From positions 34,564,833 through 34,628,832 of the forward strand of contig CM038466.1 of assembly GCA_021464415.1 (NCBI GenBank): a stretch of 64,000 nt of DNA, written 5' to 3'. A program made the position numbers and the translations under genes. The notes beneath the pieces are model-generated. The model was given only the letters and a program-made list of their open reading frames with translations. It did no database searches and was not told the origin of the DNA. Origin of the DNA: Lonicera japonica. Taxonomy: Eukaryota > Streptophyta > Magnoliopsida > Dipsacales > Caprifoliaceae. Of the stretch, positions 11,486-23,015 are shown in pieces (positions within the stretch are counted from its first letter, which is position 1; each line of letters opens with the position of its first letter).

Positions 11486-14400
11486 TAACACTTACTTTTT
11501 AATCACTCAAATTTAATTTTTAATTTTTAAAAACCACCCTAGTTATTTGAGCACCCTAATAAGAAATAAAACAATACCCTAATTATTATACCCTAATTTT
11601 TAATTAACACTTACTCTCTTTTTAAAAAAAACTCAATATCTTCGTTATGTTGTAGGCTATTTATGGAGAAGATATGTCTATACCAAATGTGGTTAGTTTT
11701 CTCTGATTGGGCATCAATTACAATTTTAACTACTTGTTTGAATTTTTTGTTTTACTTTTTGAATACTATAGCTTGCTGTGACAGTAGCTTATTTTTACCA
11801 CAGTAATTAAGGATTGGGGAATAAATAGAGTATAGGAGTACGAATTTCATTAAACAATACATAGATTATACAAAAAAGAAATATAGTAGTAAAAGGAGTT
11901 TTTACCAAGAGAAAATGAAAAAGGAAAAGTAATAGAGCATGAGTACAATGGGGAAATAGAGTAGGATCACGATTTTTATTCAATAATAAATAGATTTTAC
12001 GTAAAATAGATTTATAGTCGTAGTAGGATTTTTTTTATCTTAACGAAAAGGTAAAAGATAGAGTACGAATTATTTGTATTCTTAAGCAATTGATATAAGT
12101 GTAAAAGAGTTTTAAGTGTAAATCAACCACTAGCATTCAGACTTTTATAATTAGTACAAATATAGATAATTAATATAACCAATTAGTTTGAGGCATGATT
12201 TACTCATATTTTTGTGTTGTAGATGGATATGCTAGAAGGAGCGAATTCCAACGAGGAAGAATTTGCACAAATTATGTTACAGGAGAAAGTATGAGTGTAA
12301 TGTCTAACAATCCTACCACGACACTAGAAAAAATATGTCAAGAATTGAGAAGACAACTACTGATTGAATATCATATCACCATGGAATCGACTTGCTCATA
12401 AATGTCCTAATAGTTGAACGTGTAAACTTTCTTGCTAGTGAATATTTCGAATCTTGTTGTAATTATATTTTTTATATAAAAAAAATTATAAAAGTAAAAT
12501 TTAAAATATGACAAAGCAGAGATAGTTAAAATAATATACATAAATACATACGTATATATAAAGGGAAATGGTTTTAAAAATTTTAAAAATGTACAAAGGA
12601 TAAATAATTATATGGTTGAAACTTAAAATATTTTTTTAGTAGTTGATAGTTAATAGTGTCTCTGGTACGAGGTACAAATTATTATTTTTATTTTACATAC
12701 TATATTATAAACTTAAGACGTATTTCAACCACCTAAAAATGTATCATATTTTTAATTGCCAATTTTAACCCTACAATTTTCTATTTAAAAAAATGCTTCT
12801 AACAGGAATTAAACATATGTCTTAAATAATGTAAAAGCATCATTAAACACTGAGCTACCTATTATTATTATTAAATTCAAAAAAAATATATAAACAAAAT
12901 GAATATATAAATATTGCGAGTGCAAAATAATATAATTTGTGTATACATTGGGGAGCGGGGTGACAATTTATCATTACCCACAATAGAATTTAGGAAAGTG
13001 AGTTTATTAGTGAAAAGCAAACGAATATAATCTACCGTAGGAAAATTCATTAGTACTCACATGGGGCTAAAAATGGGCTGACACGATGGGTGTGTGTTGA
13101 TGTGTGATTTTTTGGTCATTTAGGTTTTGACCCCATTTAAGTTATTACAGAGAATTTTATTAGGAGTGTGTAAAAATATATACACGGGGTTCTCTTTATT
13201 GGCGTTGAATTGTTGTAGGATATAGTAGTTTTATTGATGAGATACACAGCTGAACTTTCAATTCTAATGTATGGGCTACTTGTATAAATTTTGGGCCCAT
13301 TGGCAACTATGACCGAGACAGATTTGGGCCCTTTACTTTGATAGCTATTCCTACATGATTCTAGGCCCTAGGCCCTGTGCATATGTTTACTCTGCACAAC
13401 TTTTAAGCTCACTCTTATTCAAAAACTGTATCTAAAAAATGTTTGACCACAGTCAGGAACTAAACCTAGTTTTCTCTACTACATTCTTAAAATATGTTAT
13501 CAAACAGTGTCATTATAAAATTATTACTTAACATTAATGTATTGGTCAATGATTGTGGATTTCACATACTAATTAATGCATTATTGTCACAATATGTGAA
13601 ATCATTTTTTGGTATCAATATTGAGTCCAAATATAATTACTTAAGTTGGACTTGGAGATTCTAGAGCTAGCATTCATTTTGCATGATTTTTTTGAGATGT
13701 TTCTTTCATTGATTGCCTAGAGTATCGTAGCTAAAGGTAAACCCTATAATGTATAGCATAGATTGGAGAGAGAAAAACAAAGGAATACTCTATATGATAC
13801 CAAATGGGACTTTTGATTTAAAGGATAAAATTAAAATTCTCTATGTACTCAAGGAGACATCTTTTAGATCAAATGTTTGAAGGGCAAACTTTTTGCAAAA
13901 GAACTAATTTTCGTTAGAAGGAAAATTATAAAAATTACAATTAATAAATAAGAAAAATATAAGCAAAATCTGAAAATTTCGTTGTTCCCTTTACCCAAAT
14001 TTAATTCTAACATAAATTCAAATACCTAAAATCTGGTAAGTATCCACAACATTATCATAATTCTTTCAAATAGAGTAAAAAATTGTTAAAATAGATTTAA
14101 TTTTGTTCGATTTAAGTTTTTGCATTGTTGATTTTGCATTAAAATTAGGATGGATTTTTTTGTGTGTGTTTGATTTAGCAAGATTTAGTTAAAATTAGGG
14201 GTGGGGCAGGGTGGGTTCGGGTTAGGCCTGTTTAGTTGAGTTTTTGAGTTGAGTTTTTGGAAGTGTGAGAGTAGGTTGGAAAGTGAATTTGGTTTTTGTT
14301 GGAGTTTCTTTCAACCAATAAAAAAAAACTCATGGTTTCAAATATATTTTCTTTATCTAATTTTTATTTTTAGATTTAAAGTTACAGTGTTTTAAAAGTT

Positions 14401-14929
14401 TTATAAGAGAAAAAGTAAAGTGAAGTGAATTTTGGGAAGTGTAAAAGTAATACAAATTTTTCAGTGTGGGCCTATTCAAAAGCCCATACATAATTTTTAC
14501 CTCCTACAATTTTAATTTTGTTTATTTTAGTATGAAAATTATACTATAATGTTTTACAAAAAGGGAATAAATTTAGTATTACTTAGTTTAAATTTTGGTC
14601 ACAATCCAACCAACCCAATATAAAAATCCCAATTTCGAGCCCATGTAAAAGTCAAAGTTAGACTTTTTTTTCTAGACGTAGAGAGCAAGAGACATTTTTC
14701 AATTCTAAAAAGTAAAAAATAACAACAAAGAAAAAGAAAATTTTTGTTTATTTCCAAATACTTTATAATATGTATTGCTTGTTGTTTATGTGCATGTGCT
14801 GAGAGTAATAATATGCTTATTAAATTTAGAATCCCTTACTATCTTATTAACTCCTTTCTCCGTGATTTGCCATGTGACCACGTCTTTTATTTTTTTTCGA
14901 TAATTGATTTTAATGCTGAATTGATATTC
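11486..14929. other. AT-rich intergenic DNA, no gene recognised
   Basis: There are no recognisable exons or repeat ends. A frame around 12223-12291 (MDMLEGANSNEEEFAQ...) looks composition-wise like protein but is only about 23 codons long and has no detectable partner. At 14197 a TAGGGGTGGGGCAGG sequence resembles a hAT terminus, but no inverted partner was seen. Confidence 0.45.
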
Positions 14930-14934
14930 AAAAG

Positions 14935-15117
14935 TGTTTAAGGAAATTACACGTAGTGTGCTATCGCCTAGATAGAATATGTATTAGGGATTTACTGTGT
15001 AAATTATGTATTATGGGCCATAATGGGCTTCCTTGTAAATCCTATTTACTATTGTATTTGTGCCCTATTTAAAGGGCTTATCTAATGAAAGGTTAGAGTA
15101 GAGTTGTCCCTACAACA
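14935..15117 (+). repeat. 5' LTR of the copia element (183 bp)
   Basis: TGTTTAAGGAAATT...CCCTACAACA. A TATTTAAA box lies at 15066-15073. It is followed at once by CGTTATCAGCACGCTC, the primer-site position. The LTR is unusually short. Confidence 0.9.
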
Positions 15118-15341
15118 CGTTATCAGCACGCTCAGAGCTAAAAACCCTAACCATAAGAAAACCCTAGCCGCCAACCACCATCACCACTGGTCTCCTCTCT
15201 CGTCGCTCAACCTTCAAGGTACGCTTCCGCATATTGAATTTGCGAACAATTATTTGTTATGTACTTACTTTGATGAATAATTAGATCTGCCGAAAACACT
15301 TTGGATATATATATGGAGATCAGCCACTAACTTCACGATTT

Positions 15342-15365
15342 GAAAAAAAAAAAAAAAAAAAAAAA
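15342..15365 (+). repeat. Poly(A) run in the copia leader
   Basis: An uninterrupted A run in the untranslated leader; length may vary between copies. Confidence 0.7.
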
Positions 15366-15949
15366 GTTCCGATTAATATTCTGCCATCTTCGGCATCAGC
15401 CACCATCTTTGCTTATATTCATATGTATGTAAACTAGTCATATATTATGATATTCTTTATATATATACATAAGGTTCAAATCTTATATATGCATTAGTTA
15501 ACTGAAATCTTTGATTTATTTTATAAGTGCCGAATAATGTTATATATATATATAAGTTTAAATAATTTTTTTCGTGAATCTGCCTAGATATATATGTGTA
15601 AACATATATTTGTATTATTAGTTTAAATGCATATTATATTTTTTTTTTATGTTATGCCGACTGTTAATTCACATATAAGAATACATTTATTTATATACTT
15701 CATATATGTGTATGATTGTTCCATTCTTAGATTTTTTTTCATTTTTTGATGGATGTTGCTCTGAGGATGCATAATACTTGCAAATATTGAGCAAATTTTT
15801 TTTTGAAAATAAAATGAAATTGCCTCCTGATTTCCGTTTAAATTTCATCCGAAGCTTGTAGATCTGTGGAAGCATTGAGAAGTTAATGGATTTTTTTTTG
15901 GATCTAGACAACTAATTTCAATATTCATTCAATTAATTAATCTTTCTCT

Positions 15950-16195
15950 TTTACATAAAAACAGTTTTATTTTAATTAAATTCCTGTTTTACTTAAAAAC
16001 AGTTTTTATATTTAATTAATTTTCTGTTTTATCTTAAAAACAGTTTTTATATTTAATTAATTTTCTGTTTTATATTAAAAACAGTTTTATTTTAATTAAA
16101 TTCCTGTTTTATCTTAAAAACAGTTTTTATATTTAATTAAATTTCTGTTTTACTTAAAAACAGTTTTTATTTCAATTAATTTTCTGTTTTAATTA
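15950..16195 (+). repeat. Leader minisatellite, unit about 42 bp, six copies
   Basis: The units follow the pattern CTGTTTTA, AAAACAGTTTTTAT, TTTAATTAATT. Each unit contains a short inverted pair (CTGTTTT/AAAACAG), so the leader RNA could fold into serial hairpins. It lies about 275 bp before the gag start. Confidence 0.8.
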
Positions 16196-16468
16196 AATCA
16201 GCATGCTTAAGAAAATTTCAATATTAGTTATATAATTGTTTTACTCACAATTATTTATATTGTTAATTATTTTATTTAGTATGTTATAAATTGAAAGTTG
16301 CCATGATGATGAAAATTCATTCGCATTATAATCACTATGATAAAGTATTTTCATACAGCATCGAAAATGTGACTATTACGAATCTTGATTTTGAAATCTA
16401 ATTCATATTCCTAAAACATAATTAATATGGATGTACTCATAACTGTATAAAATTTTATTTTTTTTAAG

Positions 16469-17365
16469 ATGGCCGACCCAACTCGACCCGAATTTGACAT
16501 TTTGGACTCAGAAGGACTTGAGTACCATCGGTGGGTTTCTGATGTAGAAACCGCTTTTGTGGCTAAAGAATACTCGGCTACACTTATTGACCCCAAAGAC
16601 CCCACAGACAAGGGACCGTCTGATAAGGTAAAAGCAAATGCATTAATGTTTCTAAGGAAACATATTGACCCCAGCCTACGTTGGGAGTACCTTCAGTTGA
16701 AGACACCTAAAGAACTATGGGATGCCCTTAAGGGACGTTTTGGGAACATTCATGATACTTTGCTCCCAGAATTGACCGTTCAGTGGAATAAAATCCGCTT
16801 GCTTGATTATAAAAGGGTTAATGACTTCAACAAGGATATGCTGCGCCTAAAGGCACGTCTTAACTTCTGTGGAAAGGATCTCACAGAAGATGATATGATT
16901 CAGAAGACACTTTTCACTTTTCCTACTTCAGCACTTATACTAGCGAACCAGTATAGGCTCGAGTATGATAACAAAAGAATCACAACATTCAATAAGTTGA
17001 TCAACCTACTGCAAGTGGCTGAAAGGCATAATGAGGTTCTTTTGAATAACAATGTCAGGCCCGTCGGGACAAAGAAAATTCCTGAGGCTAACTACGGTAA
17101 GATGAATAGTGGAAAGAACCCTAATGCAAGGGGGGTTGGACGTGTTGCTCCCTACCCATGTGGCAATAAGGCACAACGTGGAAAGGGACGTGGGAGTCGT
17201 GGTGCAGGTCGTGGAGGCTCTTCCAAAGTATGGAGAAGAAATGATAATATTGGATCTAGTGGTCAAGAAAACAAGGTGAAAAATGCACCTAATAATCCTC
17301 CGGTCAAAAAGGAAAGAGTTGGCCACGAGCCATGTTATAGGTGTGGAGTTGCTGGGCATTGGTAA
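16469..17365 (+). CDS. Copia Gag (nucleocapsid truncated inside the zinc knuckle)
   Basis: Gag forms the cytoplasmic virus-like particle that packages the element's RNA. The 298-residue frame starts at the first ATG after the leader (MADPTRPEFDILDSEGLEY...). It has the copia Gag core (retrotran_gag/UBN2-like: WDALKGRFG, LPELTVQWNKIRL, FPTSALILANQYR, LLQVAERHNEVL) at about residues 85-195. A basic Gly/Arg-rich linker follows (KGRGSRGAGRGGSS, about 235-250), then a CCHC knuckle beginning CYRCGVAGHW at the C-terminus. A TAA stop falls after the His-Trp of the knuckle; the missing Cys-containing residues KNCH follow directly in frame, then another stop ten codons on. So the frame is intact for the shell domain but loses the last zinc ligand. 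It is the best preserved frame of the element. Confidence 0.85.
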   Translation: MADPTRPEFDILDSEGLEYHRWVSDVETAFVAKEYSATLIDPKDPTDKGPSDKVKANALMFLRKHIDPSLRWEYLQLKTPKELWDALKGRFGNIHDTLLPELTVQWNKIRLLDYKRVNDFNKDMLRLKARLNFCGKDLTEDDMIQKTLFTFPTSALILANQYRLEYDNKRITTFNKLINLLQVAERHNEVLLNNNVRPVGTKKIPEANYGKMNSGKNPNARGVGRVAPYPCGNKAQRGKGRGSRGAGRGGSSKVWRRNDNIGSSGQENKVKNAPNNPPVKKERVGHEPCYRCGVAGHW

Positions 17366-20300
17366 AAGAACTGCCATGCAAGTGCTAAAGTAGCAGCCAG
17401 TTATAAGAGATATTGAGAATCTAAAGAACAAGAATCTCACTTTATGAACGAAGAAGACAATGACGCTTATGTCAACTTCACAATCGCAGACATTAGTGGC
17501 AAGAAGGACTTTGCTTAGTCAATGGATGCACCCGATTTTGACTGATCTACTTTATTCACTTTATTTTTTTCAGAAGTAGTTGAACAGGCATATTGCCTAA
17601 TTTTTAATTAGACTATGGTTTTGTCTTAAAGTTTATGTTGATTTGATGAATTAGATTTTGAAACAAGATACTGGATTGATTACTGTTAGTTTTATTCGAA
17701 TTTTATTCTAAAGTAATTGAATTTGTTTATTTTATTACTACATAGTTCGGAATTTATACTCGATTTTATTAATGTAAAAATGAATCGATGATAACTTTAA
17801 TGATTGGTTGATAGTGAGAACACTATGACCATCTAATAAAATAGGAAATTAATAACCTATAAATGTGATTATGATGATTAAATCATCATAAGAGCAAAGA
17901 ACTGCTCAACCATTTTGTTACAAAAATGGTGTTTACAGCTACATACGCTCTATATGCACACAGAGCGACCCGAACTTTGTTAATGATATTCATACCAACA
18001 GTAATCATACAAAAACAAAATGTAAGAATGGAATAAAAATATATTTATTTTACTTTTAAACAAAAGTGTAAAGAAACGCATTTTAAAGAAACTTATGAGT
18101 TATTCTAGTGGAATGTACCCCACTAAGATAAGGATTGTCAAATCTTATGATGTCACTAGCAATGTACCGTGGGACATAGACTCATACAGGCTTTGGCATG
18201 CTTGCCTAGTGCACCTTGGTCATGATAAACCGTGCGTTAAAGTATTTACACGGATATCCATTCTTTTGAGTGATAAATAAATGGGACAAAACTTTAACAC
18301 ATTGCAATGTGTTGATACTAGTAATGCTCAAAGTAATTCTTGATTTTCGAAGTATTGAAAACCATATCCCCCTTCCCATTATGCCTAATTGACCATGTCA
18401 AAGGAACGACACTCCATTTTTTCAAAGCCTGCTCCTTAGCAAAAATAAGATCGAGACCTTCTTATGCTAAAGATACAAAATAAAATATACCATTCTTACA
18501 ATATATATTTGTAGATAAATCCATCCAGAGTGCGGAACCATTCAAAGTACTTTATGGATCTGGTGGATAATTCGACATTCTGGTCACATGTTGAATAATC
18601 GTCTACAAGAAATGCTGCATTTACAAACCTCTTAGTACATATTATACGCTTAAGGGCTCACCACCCTGATTATTGTACCATGTCTATAAGACTCGATAAA
18701 GCTGGAGGGTTTACATCAAAAGTACTTGATAATCATTACATAAAATCGAAGTAAAGAACCCTGTTTCTCATGTGCATACGCAAAAAGGTCTCACAAAAAG
18801 TAACCATCAAAATGATATAGATGGTAGATAGAGCATTGGTTATGCACACTGTATTGCCTATGTATGCCCGAGATTTATGCAATATTGTATGCAGCTTTAC
18901 TTATTTGTTTCAAAGTCCAATATTAGACAACTATTATATGCATACCAGTTGGTAACTGGATATTAGCCTGATATTTTATGCATATGTGCCGATTGCGCCC
19001 CCACAGCGCACCAAACTGGGCTTGCTAAAACAATTAAGTATTAACGTTGGATATGAATTCTCAACGATAATCCGCTATTTAAAATCCTTGTCAGGTGATC
19101 TCCTTACCGCTAAGAATTGCGAATTGTCACTTTGATGAGACAGTCTTCCCGTCGTTAGGGGGAGATAAGAAAAGAAATTTTCAAGGGAACGACAGGAATT
19201 GTCGTGGTCCCCACTCTGTCTCATTTTGATCCCCAAGCACATCACAATGTATAGTGAAGTGAAAAAGAATAATCAATCTTGAAAATGTAACAGATTCGAT
19301 GCCTGATACATTTACTGATATCGAAAAGTGAGGAGATCAAACATACCAGCTGCAATATGCCTGCAAGGTTATAAGTCCCCAATAAAGGCACAGTATCACA
19401 GAAAGAGACGATGCAACAACACTTAGTGGATGTGTGGTTGAGGCCATGGCTCCTTAAAAGGAATAAAAGGAGGCCATTTGGTTCGACAAACACTCACGCC
19501 AAAGAAGAGGTGGAGTAAGACACAAATTAATCAATTAATCATTAATGTAAAAGTCTCTTTTATGAGATTATCTCTGATTATGCTTATGTCCATGAATCAA
19601 TACTGGGGGACGCCCCGAAGTTATAATGATTCCAGAGAATAAATAAATCTCAATGGGTTAAGGGATGGCATATGAATTAATGGATGCATTAATGATACAC
19701 TGTTGCTCAAGAAGTCAAAGAGCACGATGATGTCGAACCTCGCTCTGTTGTAAAATGTCAACAAAGGGCAAAATTGGCCTAAATGAAAATAAGCAATCCA
19801 TATAGAATTAGATTCTATGGCAACGAGATAGGTATTTGGTCTGGTAGTGCTAACCGCGCCAAGTGTAAAGCCTGTAGGACATAAACAATTATTTGCCATA
19901 AAGCGTAAATGAGAAAAAAGAAGTCCTGAAGTAAAAGGCTCACCTTGTGGCGCAAGGTTCCACACAGACGCTTTAGAATTGCTTAAACATTATAACATTC
20001 CGCTACTTTGGTAGTTTTCGAATGACTGAAAATGCAGCTCATGGATGTGGTTACTGAATATCTCTAAGGGGATCTTGATTCAGAGATATATACGAAAGTG
20101 CCATATGGCCTTACATTACCCAAGTCAAGTGACTCTAAACCACGGAGTGCGTTTGCAATTAGGTTGAAACGCTCACTTTACAGATTAAAACAATTCGGAT
20201 GGATGTGGTATACCCGTCTAAGTGACTACTTGATTGGGAAGGGATATAAGAACGATGAATTATGCCCATGCGTATTCAAAAAGAAAACAAGTTCTAGATT

Positions 20301-20990
20301 CGTAATTGTAGCTGTATATGTCGATGATATGAACATAATAGGTACTCTTGATGAAATAAGAGAAACCGCAAGTTACTTGAAATCCAAATTTGAGATAAAG
20401 AATCTTGGGAAAGCTCGAATTTTGTTTAGATCTTAATCTAGAATATCGAGCTTGTGGAATACTAATCCACTAGTTTGCGTATGTTCAAAAGATAATCAGG
20501 CAATTTAACCTGGACAAAACGCATTCTGCTAGCACTCCCATGATCGGTCGAAGTTTAGATCAAAGGAAAGATCAATTTCGTACAAAGGAAGATTACGAAA
20601 ATGTGTTGGGAAATGAAACTTCCTATCTAAATGCAATATGCGCATTATTGCACTTAACACAAAATACTCGACTAGACATAATATTCGCATTGAACTTGTT
20701 AGCTAGATTTAGCTTAGCGCCAACGCAGCATAATTGAACGCCTAAAAAGAACCATTGGCTTGAAATTGTTCTTTCCCTACAGAGAGGAAAAAGTGTATAC
20801 GACAGTAACATCTAAAGTAAATGATGATGCTAAATGGCCACCCCTACATTGAAATCTCAAACAAAATCTTGATTGATTTTGTTGATGTTGGGTATCTCTC
20901 TGGCCCATACAAAGCTTTAAGGAGAATATAGCAAACTAGTTCACCAAATTTTTCCTAAGGCCATATTTGAAAAGCATGTGAAAAATATAA
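17366..20990 (+). pseudogene. Degenerate copia Pol (protease to RNase H)
   Basis: Pol normally supplies protease, integrase, reverse transcriptase and RNase H. Recognisable pieces in copia order: GAG-pre-integrase at 18095-18280 (DSYRLWHACLVHLGHD); integrase core about 18520-18850 (CGPFKYFMDLVDNSTFWSH, then HHPDYCTMSIRLDKAGGFTSK) and its C-terminal side about 19020-19230 (FDETVFPSLGGDK); reverse transcriptase about 19860-20450, with an open piece at 20098-20436 carrying AVYVDDM, the catalytic YVDD box; and RNase H about 20870-20990 (DVGYLSGPYKA, then FTKFFLRPYLKSM-like). Stops and frameshifts separate all the pieces, and no protease active site was found. The product cannot be functional. Confidence 0.85.
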
Positions 20991-21082
20991 GGGTGCTTAG
21001 GCTTTTCCAACTCTCATGATCGAAGTAATGATCAAGGGAATGTGTGAAATATGATGAAATTTTCACACATACGTTGTACTAT

Positions 21083-21490
21083 TTTCCTTAGACCAAGGTT
21101 TATTTTTCCCACTGGGTTTTGTTACTTGGTAAGGTTTTTAACGAGGCAACGATACATGCATAAGCTTTTCAAATTTCTTGATTAATGTAAATATCAGGGG
21201 GATGTATAGACTTGAGGGGGAGTCTAACATCCACACGACGTTACGTTATACTCTTTTCCTTAAACCAAGATTTATTTCTCCCACTGGGTTTTGTTACTTG
21301 GTAAGGTTTTTAACGAGGTAACGATACGTGCAGACTCTATTGATTGAAGTAAGGATCAAATGAGAATATAGACTCAATGAAGGAAGTCTAACAGGATTGT
21401 CATAATGTTGTACTCTTTTCCCTTTGATCAAGGTTATTTTTCCCACAGGGTTTTTGTTACTTGACAAGGTTTTAATGAAGCAACAAGACA
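21083..21490 (+). repeat. Three 3' repeats of the copia element (period about 165 bp)
   Basis: Three copies of a module with CCAAGGTTTATTT, TCCCACTGGGTTTTGTTACTTGG, TAAGGTTTTTAACGAGG lie between RNase H and the 3' LTR. The first two agree closely; the third (21412-21490) has diverged. Such repeats near the polypurine tract are seen in several plant copia lineages. Confidence 0.8.
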
Positions 21491-21526
21491 TGTACCATTC
21501 TATCTTCGACTCAGCACAAGGGGGAG

Positions 21527-21709
21527 TGTTTAAGGAAATTACACGTAGTGTGCTATCGCCTAGATAGAATATGTATTAGGGATTTACTGTGTAAATTATG
21601 TATTATGGGCCATAATGGGCTTCCTTGTAAATCCTATTTACTATTGTATTTGTGCCCTATTTAAAGGGCTTATCTAATGAAAGGTTAGAGTAGAGTTGTC
21701 CCTACAACA
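21527..21709 (+). repeat. 3' LTR of the copia element (183 bp)
   Basis: It appears identical to 14935-15117. It is preceded by the polypurine tract CACAAGGGGGAG (21515-21526) and followed by the AAAAG target duplication. Confidence 0.9.
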
Positions 21710-21714
21710 AAAAG

Positions 21715-22261
21715 TGTTTTTTTATTATTTTTACTTTGTAACCATGATATCTTTGAACGTGATATTAAGGCTTCATTTTATACGAGTTGAAAAATGAGTA
21801 GAATGATGTTATGCGATTTTTTATTTGTTTTTTTAGTTCTTTCAATGGAATAGATTCTTTAGACAGTGAGGAAGGAAAAAAATAACATTTACACATAAAA
21901 ATAAGTACAAGACGAAGGGTGGGAGTGCCAAAAAAATAGGTCTCTCCACTGGTGATTTAGGCTAACACAATTCAATAACGACAAGAAAAATAGTGAGTGA
22001 ATGAGACTGAGATTTTGGTTGTAGGAAAGTTCCTCTGGTAGCGCTGATATTATTCTGATAATACGTCCTCCTTTGTTGTTGTTTGTATATATATTGCTTA
22101 AATGTATTACCTTAGAGAACAATACAAGTAAGCTACCATCATTCTAGAATTACTTACCTAAAGTTTAGGATCCTTATAATGAACTTTCCATATTCAATTT
22201 ATAGATATAGAATTAGGGTTACAATACTCTGTTAAGGTAAATAATAAAAGACCAAATAAGG
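21715..22261. other. AT-rich intergenic DNA
   Basis: This is the right flank of the copia insertion. No gene or recognised repeat is seen. Confidence 0.45.
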
Positions 22262-22560
22262 TAAAACTTGGGTACTTTAACACTTTACAGGTGTTAATGT
22301 CCTTATCAGTAATATACGTTAACACGACCATCTCGGCTAAATATTTTGTCAGCACGACCATCACGGCAATGTTATTACATCAGCAGGACCATCTCGGCTA
22401 GGAGTGGTTTCATCGGTGTTCTTTTGTCTATTCAACCAACGACCCAATCCATCTTCTCGTCTTAGACTTTAGTTTGGCCCACTAGAGTGAGTTGGTTGTG
22501 TTCCTAGGGCTTTCTAGTGATATTAGCCCAAATCGTGTTTGTTAATTTTAGGCTCCCTCA
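22262..22560 (+). repeat. Direct duplication, copy A
   Basis: It matches copy B (23016-23121 joined to 24479-24680) through AACTTGGGTACT, AACACGACCATCTCG, GTCAGCACGACCATCACG, GACCATCT, TTGGCCCACTA and TTTTAGGCTCCC, at about 80% identity. It contains three internal CACGACCATC(T/A)CGGC-like words. It keeps the uninterrupted site ATCACGGC (22360-22367) where copy B carries a hAT element. Confidence 0.8.
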
Positions 22561-23015
22561 ATTGCCCCTAATTATGGAAGCTTGACCAATAAGATGAGCT
22601 CAAATGCATGGATGTTTCAGAAACGAGGTATATCCTCGACTGAAGTTTTCACACTTAGTGAAAAATTTAGGTTATATTTCTGTGAGTGAATCCTTTGGTA
22701 GCTCAGCAAAACTTCATTTCGGGGCTAGGAGTATGCCATGTGTCATCACTTTTCTTAATCGGCGTGTTGTCTTTCAATTTAAGTGGGACAATAATTGTCA
22801 CACCACATTAAATGCAATGTAATCATGAGGCGACGGTTCCCTAAAAGGAAACCACCGTTTGAGAAGAGAGACGAGATATATAAACCTAATCCTCTTCTTC
22901 CCTCTTGTTTCTTTTTCTCTCTATTTTCAATATTCTTATAACTTTCCATATTCCCTTTCTTCTTGACAATTAAAAATACTATACACTCCCATCATTGTTT
23001 AAGGTTTTTTCATCT
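22561..23015 (+). other. Spacer with promoter-like sequence
   Basis: No coding frame is supported. It contains a small hairpin (GGTTCCCTAAAAGGAAACC, about 22835-22853) and a TATA-like GATATATAAACC about 22876. The two flanking copies could be LTRs of a small element, but no primer site or polypurine tract was found at their inner edges. Confidence 0.35.

Larger units (their letters stand above)
14935..21709 (+). mobile_element. Ty1/copia retrotransposon, full-length with identical LTRs but decayed pol
   Basis: The element is bounded by two 183-bp LTRs that appear identical base for base and by the perfect target duplication AAAAG (14930-14934 and 21710-21714). Order is 5' LTR, leader with minisatellite, gag, GAG-pre-integrase, integrase, reverse transcriptase, RNase H, 3' repeats, polypurine tract, 3' LTR, which is the copia order. 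Gag is nearly complete; pol is broken by many stops and frameshifts. Intact ends with ruined coding DNA suggest that an already defective master was copied by enzymes supplied in trans. Confidence 0.9.

Noticed and set aside
14197..14225. TAGGGGTGGGGCAGG, and the similar GGGGGTGGGGCAGG near 41803, as hAT termini
   Set aside because: No inverted partner end or 8-bp duplication could be located for either.
19621..19965. Minus-strand frame of 114 codons in the copia element
   Set aside because: It is antisense to the degenerate reverse transcriptase start region and has no own motif.
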